A stretch of 64,000 bases of DNA, taken from contig CANPXG010000005.1 in assembly GCA_947585795.1 (NCBI GenBank), positions 1-64,000 on the forward strand. The letters are read 5' to 3'. This document shows, piece by piece, positions 40,764 through 49,843 of this stretch. Both the position numbers and the translations under genes were made by a program. The stretch is from an uncultured Clostridia bacterium (GTDB taxonomy: Bacteria; Bacillota; Clostridia; UBA1381). Every line of letters begins with the position of its first letter. The stretch's first letter is position 1. The notes under the pieces were generated by a model, which ran no database searches, was not told where the DNA came from, and was given only the letters and a program-made list of their open reading frames with translations.

Positions 40764-40964
40764 ATGGACGATGTATTGACACCGAAGAATGAAAAGGAAG
40801 ATTCGATTCTTCACTGTAGCAGATGTGGAATGTTCAACAAACCGGAATACATGTTTATTCGACGCCATAGATACTCAACGCTTGTATTATGCAACAGCTG
40901 TGTGAGATGGCTCCGGCAAGAGTTGGGTGAGTATTTACAATCTGTTAAAAATTCAAGGAGGTAA
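40764..40964 (+). CDS. Small zinc-ribbon-like protein, paralog of the next gene
   Basis: A 66-residue protein with CSRCGMF and CNSCVRWL pairs and a helical end (LRQELGEYLQSV). The next gene has the same layout, so the two are tandem paralogs. ATG 40764 follows AAGGAGGCAAGCC. Probably zinc-binding; role unknown. Confidence 0.68.
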   Translation: MDDVLTPKNEKEDSILHCSRCGMFNKPEYMFIRRHRYSTLVLCNSCVRWLRQELGEYLQSVKNSRR

Positions 40965-40968
40965 AATA

Positions 40969-41154
40969 ATGGACGATTATATGGACTGGAAAAAGGGTAA
41001 GGAAAACTCATATGTTCTCTGCGACGGATGCGGAGATTTTGTGAAGTTCGGTAAGATGTTTACCAAAACGTACAAGCAATCGGCAATTATGTTATGCCAT
41101 AGCTGTACGCAAAAGCTTCAGCAGCAAATTAACGAGTACATGAACGATTTTTAA
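40969..41154 (+). CDS. Small zinc-ribbon-like protein, paralog of the previous gene
   Basis: A 61-residue protein with CDGCGDF and CHSCTQKL and a LQQQINEYM helix matching the preceding protein. ATG 40969 follows AAGGAGGTAAAATA. It lies directly upstream of nrdD, so a redox or metal role is possible but not shown. Confidence 0.68.
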   Translation: MDDYMDWKKGKENSYVLCDGCGDFVKFGKMFTKTYKQSAIMLCHSCTQKLQQQINEYMNDF

Positions 41155-41166
41155 GGAGGAAAGATT

Positions 41167-43329
41167 ATGAATGTTATCAAAAGAAACGGTACAGAAATGA
41201 GTTTCAACACGGAAAAAATCGTTGCGGCGATTATGAAAGCTAACAACGCATTGCCGCGACAGGAGCTTACGGACAGTCAGATACGCGAGGCAGCCGATTA
41301 CATCACGTTCAAGTGTGAACGTCTTAATCGTGCTGTATCGGTCGAGGAGATACAGGACATGGTTGAAAGACAACTTATTGCCATAGGTGCATCCGAAACC
41401 GCAAGAGCGTACATAAAGTACAGATATAAGCGGTACTTGGCGCGTAAGGCTAACACAACAGACGACAGAATATTGTCGATTATTGACACAACGAACGAGG
41501 AAGTCAAGGAAGAAAACTCCAACAAGAACCCCGTCATCGCGAGTACACAGCGCGATTATATGGCGGGCGAGGTCAGCAAAGACTTAGCCGACCGTATTCT
41601 TCTCCCCGAAGATGTTGTAAAAGCCGATAAGGAAGGAATTATAAAGTTCCACGACAAGGACTATTTCGCGCAGCATATTACGAACTGTCAGCTTGTTAAT
41701 CTGAAGGATATGCTTCAGAACGGTACGGTCATAAGCGATACGCTGATTGAGTCACCGCACAGTTTCTCAACGGCGTGTACCATTACAACGCAAATAGTCG
41801 CGCAAGTGGCAAGCAGCCAGTTTGGAGGTCAGAGTATAAGCTTGTCACATCTTGCGCCGTTCGTAGATGTGTCGCGTAAGCGTATACACGCAAAGGTTAT
41901 AAAGGAACTGGAAGGTATGGACGTTTCTAAGGAACGTATCGAAGAAATAGTCGAAAGCCGTGTCCGTGACGAGGTTACGAAAGGTATTCAGACTATCCAG
42001 TATCAGATTATAACCTTAATGACAACCAACGGTCAGGCTCCGTTTGTGACGGTATTTATGTACCTGAACGAAGCGGAGAACGAACAGGAACGCGCTGACT
42101 TGGCACTGATTATTGAGGAAACGCTGAAACAGCGGTATATCGGTGTCAAAAACGAGAAAGGAGTTTACATAACTCCGGCGTTCCCGAAACTCATTTATGT
42201 AACAGAAGAAGACAATATCCATGAAGATTCGCCGTACTGGTACTTAACGGAGCTTGCCATTAAGTGTACGGCAAAGCGAATGGTGCCCGATTATATATCG
42301 GAGAAGATGATGAAAAAACTCAAAGATGAAAATTGTTTTCCGGCGATGGGCTGTCGGTCCTTCCTCGCTCCGTGGAAAGATGAAAACGGCAACTACAAAT
42401 TCTATGGACGCTTTAATCAAGGCGTTGTTACACTCAATCTTGTTGATGTAGCGTGCAGTGCTATTGAACCGGGCGGCGACATTAACACATTTTGGCAGAT
42501 ACTTGACGAACGTTTGGAGCTTTGCCATAAGGCTCTGCGCTGTCGTCATGAGCGTTTGCTCGGTACAAAATCTGACATTGCTCCCATTCTGTGGCAGCAC
42601 GGCGCACTTGCACGGTTGAAGCCGGGCGAAACGATTGATAAACTGCTTTATGGTGGTTATTCGTCAATTTCCTTAGGTTACGCGGGCTTGTGGGAGTGTG
42701 TATACGAACTCACACACAAGAAGCTCACAGAACCGGAAGGGGAGAAGTTGGGACTTGAAATCATGCAGCGTCTTAACGATACCTGTGATAAGTGGAAAGC
42801 CGCTGAAAATATCGGCTATTCGCTCTACGGTACACCGTTGGAAACAACAACCTATACCTTCGCTAAGGCTCTCCAAAAGCGGTTCGGTATAATAAAGGGT
42901 GTTACCGATAAGGCGTATATAACCAACTCGTACCATATCCATGTTACAGAGGAGGTAGACGCTTTCTACAAGCTGGCACAGGAAGCAAAATTCCAAGCAA
43001 AGTCTTTGGGCGGTTGCATAAGCTATGTAGAAGTTCCGAACTTGCAGAACAACCTTGCCGCTGTTAAAAGCATCGTTCAGTTTATGTACGACAACATCAT
43101 GTATGCCGAACTTAACACAAAAAGTGATTTTTGTGAGAAGTGCGGCTTTGACGGCGAGATTGAATGTGTAGAGGACGAAAACGGTAAGCTGATTTGGAAA
43201 TGCCCGAACTGCGGCTGCACAGACCAAGATAAGCTGTACATTGTACGTCGTACTTGCGGCTATCTCGGCGTGAACAAGTGGAATCAGGGCAGAACCGAAG
43301 AAATTAAAGACCGCGTTCTTCATCTGTAA
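41167..43329 (+). CDS. nrdD: Anaerobic ribonucleoside-triphosphate reductase
   Basis: A 720-residue class III reductase: N-terminal ATP-cone (about 1-90, MNVIKRNGTEMSFNTEKI), the catalytic barrel, a C-terminal zinc site (CEKCGFD...CPNCGC) and the glycyl-radical box RRTCGYLG with G698. It makes dNTPs from NTPs without oxygen, fitting an anaerobic gut-type host. It needs the NrdG activase, which is not in the window and may come from the host. Confidence 0.96.
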   Translation: MNVIKRNGTEMSFNTEKIVAAIMKANNALPRQELTDSQIREAADYITFKCERLNRAVSVEEIQDMVERQLIAIGASETARAYIKYRYKRYLARKANTTDDRILSIIDTTNEEVKEENSNKNPVIASTQRDYMAGEVSKDLADRILLPEDVVKADKEGIIKFHDKDYFAQHITNCQLVNLKDMLQNGTVISDTLIESPHSFSTACTITTQIVAQVASSQFGGQSISLSHLAPFVDVSRKRIHAKVIKELEGMDVSKERIEEIVESRVRDEVTKGIQTIQYQIITLMTTNGQAPFVTVFMYLNEAENEQERADLALIIEETLKQRYIGVKNEKGVYITPAFPKLIYVTEEDNIHEDSPYWYLTELAIKCTAKRMVPDYISEKMMKKLKDENCFPAMGCRSFLAPWKDENGNYKFYGRFNQGVVTLNLVDVACSAIEPGGDINTFWQILDERLELCHKALRCRHERLLGTKSDIAPILWQHGALARLKPGETIDKLLYGGYSSISLGYAGLWECVYELTHKKLTEPEGEKLGLEIMQRLNDTCDKWKAAENIGYSLYGTPLETTTYTFAKALQKRFGIIKGVTDKAYITNSYHIHVTEEVDAFYKLAQEAKFQAKSLGGCISYVEVPNLQNNLAAVKSIVQFMYDNIMYAELNTKSDFCEKCGFDGEIECVEDENGKLIWKCPNCGCTDQDKLYIVRRTCGYLGVNKWNQGRTEEIKDRVLHL

Positions 43330-43518
43330 AAAATCGCTTGACAAGGATTTTCAATGTGATAAAATAAAATAAAGACATGAAGAATTTCATTAAAGAGGAA
43401 AAGTGTGCGCTTTTCCTCTTTTTTTATTTACCAAGTTATAAGATAAGGCATATTAGTTATTCCTTATCTTTTTATATATAAATCATAAAAAACGGTTTTT
43501 ATTAAGGAGGAATTTAAA
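43329..43518 (+). promoter_or_regulatory. Repeated promoter-terminator leader, copy 10
   Basis: TTGACA 43338-43343, 16-bp spacer, a weaker TAAAAT 43360-43365, ATGAAG 43377. Hairpin 1 AAAGAGGAAAAG/CTTTTCCTCTTT (43392-43421) plus T run. Hairpin 2 AGATAAGG/CCTTATCT (43441-43470), as in copy 2, followed by TTTT. It begins at the nrdD stop. Confidence 0.88.
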
Positions 43519-44673
43519 ATGGAGAAAAACACAAGTACACAGAGGCTTTTGGGTGACGACTATTATTATGCGACCCATGATTATGACGAGCTTTTGAACG
43601 AAGCAGAATCGGTTGAGCTTGCGTCAGAGTGGAAGCATGACATTTCATCTGCCAACATTGAGGTGTCGGCTTTTGAGTCGATTGAAGCAGGTGAGATTGA
43701 AAAAGAGCAGGGTATCAACTATACAACATTGCTTGATACCGGCAACAACACACAGCTTTTGCTTCATTACGGGAGTGAACACTATTGTGTGAGCAACACG
43801 GCTATTGACAGCTTGTTTGATACAGCTAAGGTAAGTGGTTCGGCTCTCAGTCGAGTTTCACCATACAGCTTGGCACTCATCTTGAACAAATGCTTAGAGG
43901 TCGCGAAAGGTAAATCATTGCTGCTGTATAGGGGTGATAAGATATGCGCTTGCTTAAGTGAGAACATATACAAAATCATGCCTATCCCGGAACTGTTGAA
44001 GGCTACCAAGCTTGAGCTTGAAAGCAAGTTCGGTGAGATAGACTTTAAAGAAGGTAATAACAGTATCATGTTTACCGATGCCTTGTGGGAATTGCCGGAA
44101 GCTCAAAGCGAGTTGCTGGACAAATACGACAAGGAAGTAGAAACTCATAGGCAGTCCTTATACTCACACGCATATATGCCCGCTGTGCGCTTTATCACGT
44201 CAGATATAGGTAAGTGTTCCGCTACGTTGATACCGATGTTCAGAATCTCAAACAAGGTATATTTCAGACTGAACGACGGAATCAAAGTAGAGCACAAGAA
44301 GGGTATGGGCGGCATAGCAACGTATAAGACTGAGATAAGCAGGATATTTGCTAAGTTCAACGACATAACAAAGGTTATGGCAGAAATGGCAAAATGTGAA
44401 ATAGCGAACCCGCTTAATGCGCTTGTGCTCATGACAAAGAAAGTGGGGATTCCCAAGCGTTTCCTCGGCGAAGCTTATGAGGATATTGAGATGTTTACAA
44501 ATGGTGGTTCCTGCTATATGGACGATCTGTTTCTTGCTATCGCGAGCTGCACAGGAACGGCTACCCGCAGCGGTGCATCGCATTGGCGAGTATTGGAACT
44601 GGAAGAAGCGGTATCGAAAATTATGAGCCTGAAATGGTCGGAGTATGACATACCCGGCGTTGTTGCATGGTAA
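43519..44673 (+). CDS. Unknown 384-residue phage-type protein
   Basis: A soluble protein with no clear domain. Notable parts: SGSALSRVSPYSLALILNKC, LLLYRGDKICACLSENIYKI, and TATRSGASHWRVLELEEAVS at the end. The overall feel is of phage/plasmid DUF932-like proteins, but I cannot confirm this. First gene behind copy 10, ahead of YopX and a methyltransferase. Confidence 0.6.
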   Translation: MEKNTSTQRLLGDDYYYATHDYDELLNEAESVELASEWKHDISSANIEVSAFESIEAGEIEKEQGINYTTLLDTGNNTQLLLHYGSEHYCVSNTAIDSLFDTAKVSGSALSRVSPYSLALILNKCLEVAKGKSLLLYRGDKICACLSENIYKIMPIPELLKATKLELESKFGEIDFKEGNNSIMFTDALWELPEAQSELLDKYDKEVETHRQSLYSHAYMPAVRFITSDIGKCSATLIPMFRISNKVYFRLNDGIKVEHKKGMGGIATYKTEISRIFAKFNDITKVMAEMAKCEIANPLNALVLMTKKVGIPKRFLGEAYEDIEMFTNGGSCYMDDLFLAIASCTGTATRSGASHWRVLELEEAVSKIMSLKWSEYDIPGVVAW

Positions 44674-44681
44674 GGGAAAGG

Positions 44682-44723
44682 AAATAGTATATATAGAGGG
44701 CAAAAGTTCCCTTTATACTATTT
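44682..44723 (+). promoter_or_regulatory. Intercistronic hairpin
   Basis: AAATAGTATA pairs with TATACTATTT around an inner AGGG/CCCT stem. It lies between two genes of one operon and has no T run, so it is more likely an mRNA processing or stability element than a terminator. Confidence 0.6.
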
Positions 44724-44747
44724 ATCGTAAACGGAAAGGAGAAAAAA

Positions 44748-45116
44748 ATGGAACTGAAACAGTTATTAAAAGAACGGGAAGAATATGTTGCTTCTCAGGG
44801 CGGCTATAAATATATTATTGAAGGCGATGAGAACTTAAACAGCCTCAACATAAAGATAATCAATGCATACAAAAAGAAACATGACAGTTGCTGCCTTGTT
44901 AAAATACATCCTGAAAACAACGAGGATTGTGTCACGCCGTATACAGACCAAGTTCTGAAAAACTTTGCGTGTGACGCTGTTATCCCCGAAAGTAACAAGA
45001 TATTACGCGACTTGATTATCTTATATAATCAACCGCGTAATAAGTCCGTAGAACTGTTTAGCACCATAATGGACAGTATTGAGGAAAACGGCGGCATATT
45101 CTTTATTTGGAAGTAA
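44748..45116 (+). CDS. Unknown 122-residue protein
   Basis: An alpha/beta protein with KQLLKEREEYVASQGGYKYI, a basic-acidic middle and MDSIEENGGIFFIWK at the end. GAAAGGAGAA precedes the start. No family recognised. A GAAAAGAG.../CTCTTTTC hairpin (45127-45160) follows. Confidence 0.6.
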   Translation: MELKQLLKEREEYVASQGGYKYIIEGDENLNSLNIKIINAYKKKHDSCCLVKIHPENNEDCVTPYTDQVLKNFACDAVIPESNKILRDLIILYNQPRNKSVELFSTIMDSIEENGGIFFIWK

Positions 45117-45183
45117 AAAAATTATAGAAAAGAGGAAGTATACACATACTTTCTCTTTTCTTATGTACAAGGAGGAAAATATT

Positions 45184-45639
45184 ATGAGAGAAATTTTATT
45201 CAGAGGTAAACGCAAAGATAACGGTGAATGGGTTTATGGTGCGTACATCGTTATGCACCATAATGATAAGCGTACACATTTACATCATTTTATCATTCCT
45301 GACAATAGCGACTTATCTTTTGGTGTAAAAGTTGAGGATATATTAGTCGAGGTTATTCCCGAAACGGTCGGGCAGTACACAGGATTGAAGGACAAAAACG
45401 GTAAGCAGATTTTTGAGGGAGATATTATAAAGACTAAGTTTTTTGGTAAACAAGTAGGGGACGTTGTTGTCGCGGACTATGACGAATTTGTAGTGAAATT
45501 TGATACAGGAGCGTTTTATCTTGTTGAGTGTAAAGCAAGGCGTTTTTCGATGGCATATATTGAAGAACCGTGTTTAGGCTTTGAGGTTGTCGGAAATATA
45601 CACGATAATCCGGGTAGCACAATCAAATCGGAATTTTAA
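45184..45639 (+). CDS. YopX-like phage protein (copy 1)
   Basis: A 151-residue YopX-family protein: REILFRGKRKDNGEWVYGAY, a beta-rich middle with ETVGQYTGLKDKNGKQIFEG, and a KOW-like end (EGDIIKTKF). YopX proteins are common in Firmicutes phages; function unknown. The first part (45202-45375) is almost identical in DNA to the inverted copy at 56258-56431, while the C-terminal part differs. ATG 45184 follows AAGGAGGAAAAT. Confidence 0.88.
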   Translation: MREILFRGKRKDNGEWVYGAYIVMHHNDKRTHLHHFIIPDNSDLSFGVKVEDILVEVIPETVGQYTGLKDKNGKQIFEGDIIKTKFFGKQVGDVVVADYDEFVVKFDTGAFYLVECKARRFSMAYIEEPCLGFEVVGNIHDNPGSTIKSEF

Positions 45640-45652
45640 GGAGGAAAATATT

Positions 45653-47260
45653 ATGAATTTATCATCTACATCAGAACAGTTTTATCCTACGCCCGATACT
45701 CTTATAACCAAGATGCTTGAAGGCTTGGACATACGCACCGTTGACTATGTCTTGGAGCCGAGCGCAGGAAAAGGAGATATTGCCGATGCTGTTGTAAAAA
45801 AGATTTACGGTTCAAATTATTGGGACGAGTCACGAATAAGGCATATGATTGACTGTGTTGAAATCAACCCGAACCTTCAGCATATCCTCAACGACAAAGG
45901 CTATCGTGTCGTACATGACGATTTTCTGAGCTACAGAACAAAAAAGCAGTACGACCTTATCGCCATGAACCCGCCGTTTAACAACGGGGATTTGCATTTA
46001 CTCCATGCGCTTGGCTTGGTACGCGAAGGCGGTGCTATCATATGCATACTGAACGCAGAAACGCTGCGTAACCCGTATACAAAGTCACGTCAAGTGCTTA
46101 TGCAAAAGCTCAACGAGTACGGTGCGAGTATCGAATATCTACAAAACGAGTTTGTCGATGCGGAACGTAAGACCGACGTCGAGATCGCGCTTGTAAAGGT
46201 AACAACACCCGTTATTGAGCATACGAGCTTTATTTTTGAAGGTCTTAAGGGTAAGGAATACCCCGAAATAGACCATGAATGTAAAGCCCTTGTCGGCGGC
46301 GACTTCATAGCGCAGATAGTCAAGCAGTACGAGCTGGAAGTAGAAATGGGTATAAAGCTGATAGAGGAGTACAAGGCTATGGAGCCGCTTATACTCAACT
46401 CATTTGACAAGTCAAACAACTATAAATCACCCATGCTGTCTTTAAAGGTATATAACGACGATGCTACGGTGAACGAGTATGTAAAGGCGGTTCGCAATAA
46501 ATACTGGTATGCATTGTTTCAGAACGATAAATTTACCGGTAAGCTGACTTCAAATTTGCAAAATGAACTGAATGATAAAGTCAGAGAACTGGAAGATTAC
46601 GATTTTTCAGTATATAACATCGATAAAGTCTATCAGGAAATCATGCAGAAGATGAACAGGGGCGTTGAAGAAACGATCATGAACCTGTTCGACAAGTTAT
46701 CAACAGAACATTCATGGTATCCTGAAACGCAGAAGAATATCCATTACTACAACGGATGGGCGACAAATAAGGCACACAAAATCAACAAAAAAGTCATTAT
46801 TCCCATCTACGGCGCGTTCAGCAGCTATGATTGGAACCGTGATACCTTTGAAACATACCCTGTATTCAGTGTTATGAGCGATATAGAGAAGACATTGATG
46901 TACCTGTCCACCGGCGATACTTGTACAAACGAAGATTTACGCGAACGCCTTCAAATCGCCAACCGGAACGGTCAAACACGAAAGATACCTCTCAAGTTCT
47001 TCAATATTACCCTATACAAAAAGGGTACATGTCATATTGAATTTACCGACTTGGAGCTTCTTGACAGGTTAAACATCTACGGTTCGCGGCGTAAAGGGTG
47101 GTTACCGCCCTCATATGGCAAAAAGCAGTATAGGGACATGACCGACACAGAAAAGAGCGTTATAGACGCATTTCAGGGTGCGGACGAGTACGCTCGTGTT
47201 ATGGCTAACCCCGGTAATTATATCATTGAAACAGACAATATGCTGAAGCTCACGGCGTAA
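45653..47260 (+). CDS. N6-adenine-type DNA methyltransferase with DUF4942-like end
   Basis: A 535-residue protein. The N-terminal methyltransferase has motif I EPSAGKGDI (35-43) and motif IV N106-PPF109. The C-terminal part (about 330-530, with HYYNGWATNKAHKINKKVII) resembles DUF4942, often joined to such enzymes on mobile elements. It probably methylates adenine in element or host DNA, perhaps against restriction; no partner nuclease is adjacent. ATG 45653 follows AAGGAGGAAAATATT. Confidence 0.82.
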   Translation: MNLSSTSEQFYPTPDTLITKMLEGLDIRTVDYVLEPSAGKGDIADAVVKKIYGSNYWDESRIRHMIDCVEINPNLQHILNDKGYRVVHDDFLSYRTKKQYDLIAMNPPFNNGDLHLLHALGLVREGGAIICILNAETLRNPYTKSRQVLMQKLNEYGASIEYLQNEFVDAERKTDVEIALVKVTTPVIEHTSFIFEGLKGKEYPEIDHECKALVGGDFIAQIVKQYELEVEMGIKLIEEYKAMEPLILNSFDKSNNYKSPMLSLKVYNDDATVNEYVKAVRNKYWYALFQNDKFTGKLTSNLQNELNDKVRELEDYDFSVYNIDKVYQEIMQKMNRGVEETIMNLFDKLSTEHSWYPETQKNIHYYNGWATNKAHKINKKVIIPIYGAFSSYDWNRDTFETYPVFSVMSDIEKTLMYLSTGDTCTNEDLRERLQIANRNGQTRKIPLKFFNITLYKKGTCHIEFTDLELLDRLNIYGSRRKGWLPPSYGKKQYRDMTDTEKSVIDAFQGADEYARVMANPGNYIIETDNMLKLTA

Positions 47261-47284
47261 CAAATGAGAATTTTTTCTTAAGTG

Positions 47285-47313
47285 TTGCAAAACGCATAAA
47301 AGAATGATATAAT
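47285..47313 (+). promoter_or_regulatory. Promoter of the Rpn-like gene
   Basis: TTGCAA 47285-47290, 17-bp spacer, TATAAT 47308-47313, AAAGGAGGA close behind. No repeated leader. Confidence 0.7.
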
Positions 47314-47333
47314 ATCAAAGGAGGAAGAATAAC

Positions 47334-48101
47334 ATGAGAGATAAGAAGTATCTTGAAGCAATTAAGGAATTTACCCTGATGGATGATACTTTTATGACTG
47401 CTGTGTTTGACAACAACATCGAGTTCACTGAACATTTGCTGAAGGTCATACTTGAAATTGACGACCTCAGTGTTACAAAGGTTACAGCGCAAAAGGTTAT
47501 GTCAAACATCGGAAGCCGGAATGTACGACTGGACATATTCGCTAAAGATTCCACCGGTAAGTTGTATAATATTGAAGTGCAGCGTAAAAAGGAAGGCACA
47601 ACAATCAAACGCGCTCGCCTGAACAGCAGCAACATTGATGTGAGTATGCTCAATTCCGGTGATAAGTACGACGACTTGATGGACAGCTACGTTATTTTCA
47701 TAACCGAGCATGATTATTTTGGGAAAAATCTTCCAAAGTATACCGTCGAACGCATCGTAATGGAAACCGGCGAAATGGTAAATGATGGCTCACATATACT
47801 GTATGTGAACAGCAATCATATAGATGATACCCCATTGGGTATGCTGATGCACGATTTCTACTGTAAGGAGCCGAGTCAGATGAAAGACGAGATTGCTAAG
47901 GAAAACGTAAAATTCTTTAAAGAAGGAGAGAAAGGAGTGACCGACATGTGCGACATCATGGAACGCCTTATGCAAGAAAGTGTAGAGGAAGACAAAATTA
48001 AAACAATTAAAAACGCACTTGCTGAAAAACTTCCGTATGATATGATTGCAAAAATTGTCCAACTCCCTGTAGAAAGAGTAAAGGAACTGGCAAAATCATA
48101 A
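47334..48101 (+). CDS. Rpn-family PD-(D/E)XK nuclease / transposase-like
   Basis: A 255-residue protein of the Rpn (recombination-promoting nuclease, formerly PDDEXK transposase) family: DDTFMTAVFDNN, V-R-L-D-I-F then LYNIEVQRK as the E-x-Q nuclease core, and a helical C-terminal part. Rpn proteins cut DNA and raise recombination; many are now seen as defence or element-linked. It is a one-gene cassette with its own promoter and terminator. Confidence 0.85.
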   Translation: MRDKKYLEAIKEFTLMDDTFMTAVFDNNIEFTEHLLKVILEIDDLSVTKVTAQKVMSNIGSRNVRLDIFAKDSTGKLYNIEVQRKKEGTTIKRARLNSSNIDVSMLNSGDKYDDLMDSYVIFITEHDYFGKNLPKYTVERIVMETGEMVNDGSHILYVNSNHIDDTPLGMLMHDFYCKEPSQMKDEIAKENVKFFKEGEKGVTDMCDIMERLMQESVEEDKIKTIKNALAEKLPYDMIAKIVQLPVERVKELAKS

Positions 48102-48145
48102 TGGGAGAGTGCGAACTTCTGATTGAGTAACAAAAGACATGTATT

Positions 48146-48180
48146 AAGAGAAAACCTATATTAGGTTTTCTCTTTTTTTA
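48146..48180 (+). terminator. Rho-independent terminator
   Basis: AAGAGAAAACCTA pairs with TAGGTTTTCTCTT and runs into seven T, ending the Rpn-like gene. Confidence 0.93.
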
Positions 48181-48184
48181 TGCT

Positions 48185-48420
48185 CAAAAATCGCTTGACA
48201 AGGAATATGAGTATGGTATAATTAAACTAAGATATATGAAGATTTTATCTAAGAAGAGGAAAAGTGTATACTTTTCCTCTTTTTTTATTTAGCAAGTTAC
48301 AAGACAGGGAATTATTGACGAATAATTTTCTGCCTTTTTATTTATACAACTAACATTGCCCGCCGTCAAGCGATACGGCTTTAAATATATAAAAAATGGT
48401 TTTTATTAAGGAGGAAGAAT
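48185..48420 (+). promoter_or_regulatory. Repeated promoter-terminator leader, copy 11
   Basis: TTGACA 48195-48200, 16-bp spacer, TATAAT 48217-48222, ATGAAG 48236. Hairpin 1 AAGAGGAAAAGT/ACTTTTCCTCTT (48254-48281) plus T run. Hairpin 2 CAGGGAATTATT/AATAATTTTCTG (48305-48332) before CCTTTTT. Hairpin 3 GCCGT/ACGGC (about 48362-48379). Very close to copies 3, 5 and 8. Confidence 0.93.
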
Positions 48421-49185
48421 ATGACAGTATTATGTGAAGACACAACCTGCAAATATCACAACAGTCATGATAAATGTATTTGTGATAATATTAAGATTAT
48501 GCATTTAGGTAAATGCGGCTCTCGTCAAAAAGGGCTTTTACATTACATGGCAAAGGCTTTGGCGGCTATGAAGAACAGTAATATGATTTCTTGTGATGAA
48601 CTTAATGACGACGTTTTGTTAGGCTTGTATTTCATTATGAAAATATATCACCTTAACTTTTCGGTGGTCACATATGGTATGTTTAATTTCATAACGCTAC
48701 AAGAAGATGAACATAGCAAGGGACTTACGGCAGATGAGATAATACATAGAACTCAGGATGCCGAAATGGTTGATAAATTCACTGAGGATATACTCAACGA
48801 TAATTTGCCTAAGACTAAAACGCAGGTTGAGGAAAACTCGACCTGTGTCAGAAATAAGGCGGATTTAGGTTACGGCTGGCTATCACCTATGGGCATATTC
48901 ACAGAAGCACCATATGGCATGCATGAAGCGGCTGCCAAAGAAATATGCCTAAGTACCGGGCTTTGTGACGAGTTTCTTCTTGCGGATAGGAACGCCGCGT
49001 ATTGCTCTTATGGCGATTTCCTTATAAATAGGGGGTATTGCCTTATTCATAACCCGTCAGTTTTAGGCGGCGCACATGTCTCACGCAGCGACAAGCGTCT
49101 TACAAAGGCACAGCGCGAGTTTCTGTATAAGTATTTTTACGATAAGGGCGAAACAGATAAAGCAGAACAATTTTTGCAGGAGTAG
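48421..49185 (+). CDS. Unknown 254-residue protein with N-terminal cysteines
   Basis: An N-terminal cysteine cluster (LCEDTTCKYHNSHDKCICDN) resembles small metal-binding modules; the rest is mixed alpha/beta with GYGWLSPMGIFTEAPYG and a helical end (KAQREFLYKYFYDKGE). First gene behind copy 11. No family recognised. Confidence 0.65.
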   Translation: MTVLCEDTTCKYHNSHDKCICDNIKIMHLGKCGSRQKGLLHYMAKALAAMKNSNMISCDELNDDVLLGLYFIMKIYHLNFSVVTYGMFNFITLQEDEHSKGLTADEIIHRTQDAEMVDKFTEDILNDNLPKTKTQVEENSTCVRNKADLGYGWLSPMGIFTEAPYGMHEAAAKEICLSTGLCDEFLLADRNAAYCSYGDFLINRGYCLIHNPSVLGGAHVSRSDKRLTKAQREFLYKYFYDKGETDKAEQFLQE

Positions 49186-49197
49186 GGAGGAGTAGAT

Positions 49198-49377
49198 ATG
49201 ACAACAACTATCAACGTAGATATAAACAAAGGGCTTGACATGACCGAAGAAGAAAAGGAAGCCTTTGTACAGATAATGGACATGAATATTGATTATGGTC
49301 TGTGCGACTTCATTTCAGAGCAAGAACTTTGTTTGTATCAAGCGATTTTACAGGAACGAGAAGAAAATAATAAATAA
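49198..49377 (+). CDS. Small acidic protein
   Basis: A 59-residue protein (MTTTINVDINKGLDMTEEEK at the start) after AGGGAGGAGTAGAT. Glu-rich and helical. Located between the 254-residue protein and a small membrane protein. No family recognised. Confidence 0.65.
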   Translation: MTTTINVDINKGLDMTEEEKEAFVQIMDMNIDYGLCDFISEQELCLYQAILQEREENNK

Positions 49378-49391
49378 AAAAGGAGAAAGCT

Positions 49392-49538
49392 ATGTTTACG
49401 GTAAAAGTTTGTGCGTGTCTGTTATTCGTTTTCGGAATAGTCTTACTGGTGATAAACGCCGAGGTTAGACGAACCGAAAAAAGATACAAGCGGAGAGAGA
49501 AAATGCTTCGCAAGGCAAGAAAACGCACATATCTCTAA
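49392..49538 (+). CDS. Small single-pass membrane protein
   Basis: A 48-residue frame with an N-terminal transmembrane segment (VKVCACLLFVFGIVLLVI) and a strongly basic cytosolic tail (RRTEKRYKRREKMLRKARKR). AAAGGAGAAAGC precedes ATG 49392. The layout recalls small phage membrane peptides; role unknown. Confidence 0.65.
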   Translation: MFTVKVCACLLFVFGIVLLVINAEVRRTEKRYKRREKMLRKARKRTYL

Positions 49539-49541
49539 AGC

Positions 49542-49573
49542 AAAAAAGGAAGGGACAAACCTTCCTTTTTTTT
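49542..49573. terminator. Bidirectional rho-independent terminator
   Basis: AAAAAAGGAAGG/CCTTCCTTTTTTTT with a 6-base loop, between the plus-strand gene ending 49538 and the minus-strand operon ending 49595. Confidence 0.92.
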
Positions 49574-49594
49574 ACGGAAACTTATAGAACATCT

Positions 49595-49831
49595 TTAATT
49601 TTTGTTCTTTGGACGTATTGTTTTACGGTACATCGTCCATTCACCGTTCTCGTCTTGCATAAGGCGAACCAGTATAACCTTACCGTCTTCGTCCTTCAAA
49701 TCGCTAAAATCTTCCACTGCATCGGAAACGGTCTGTAACCGCCAAACCGACACAAGAATGGGAATACCGATAACGATTATTGCAAGAGTTTGCAAGACGA
49801 GCATTAAACATACAAATGACGTAGGTATCAT
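49595..49831 (-). CDS. Small single-pass membrane protein
   Basis: A 78-residue protein, last in the minus-strand membrane operon. An N-terminal transmembrane segment (about 5-27) is followed by an acidic part and a short beta region (VRLMQDENGEWTMYRKTIRP). AAAGGAGGAAAGT precedes the start, 12 bases after the SPFH gene. No family recognised. Confidence 0.65.
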   Translation of the reverse strand: MIPTSFVCLMLVLQTLAIIVIGIPILVSVWRLQTVSDAVEDFSDLKDEDGKVILVRLMQDENGEWTMYRKTIRPKNKN

Positions 49832-49843
49832 ACTTTCCTCCTT

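Noticed and set aside
8661-48420. Leader hairpins as terminators of the upstream operon only
   Set aside because: Each hairpin lies downstream of a strong promoter within the same gap, and several upstream operons already have their own terminator (39858, 48146, 24836). Stopping read-through may be a side effect but does not explain the layout.
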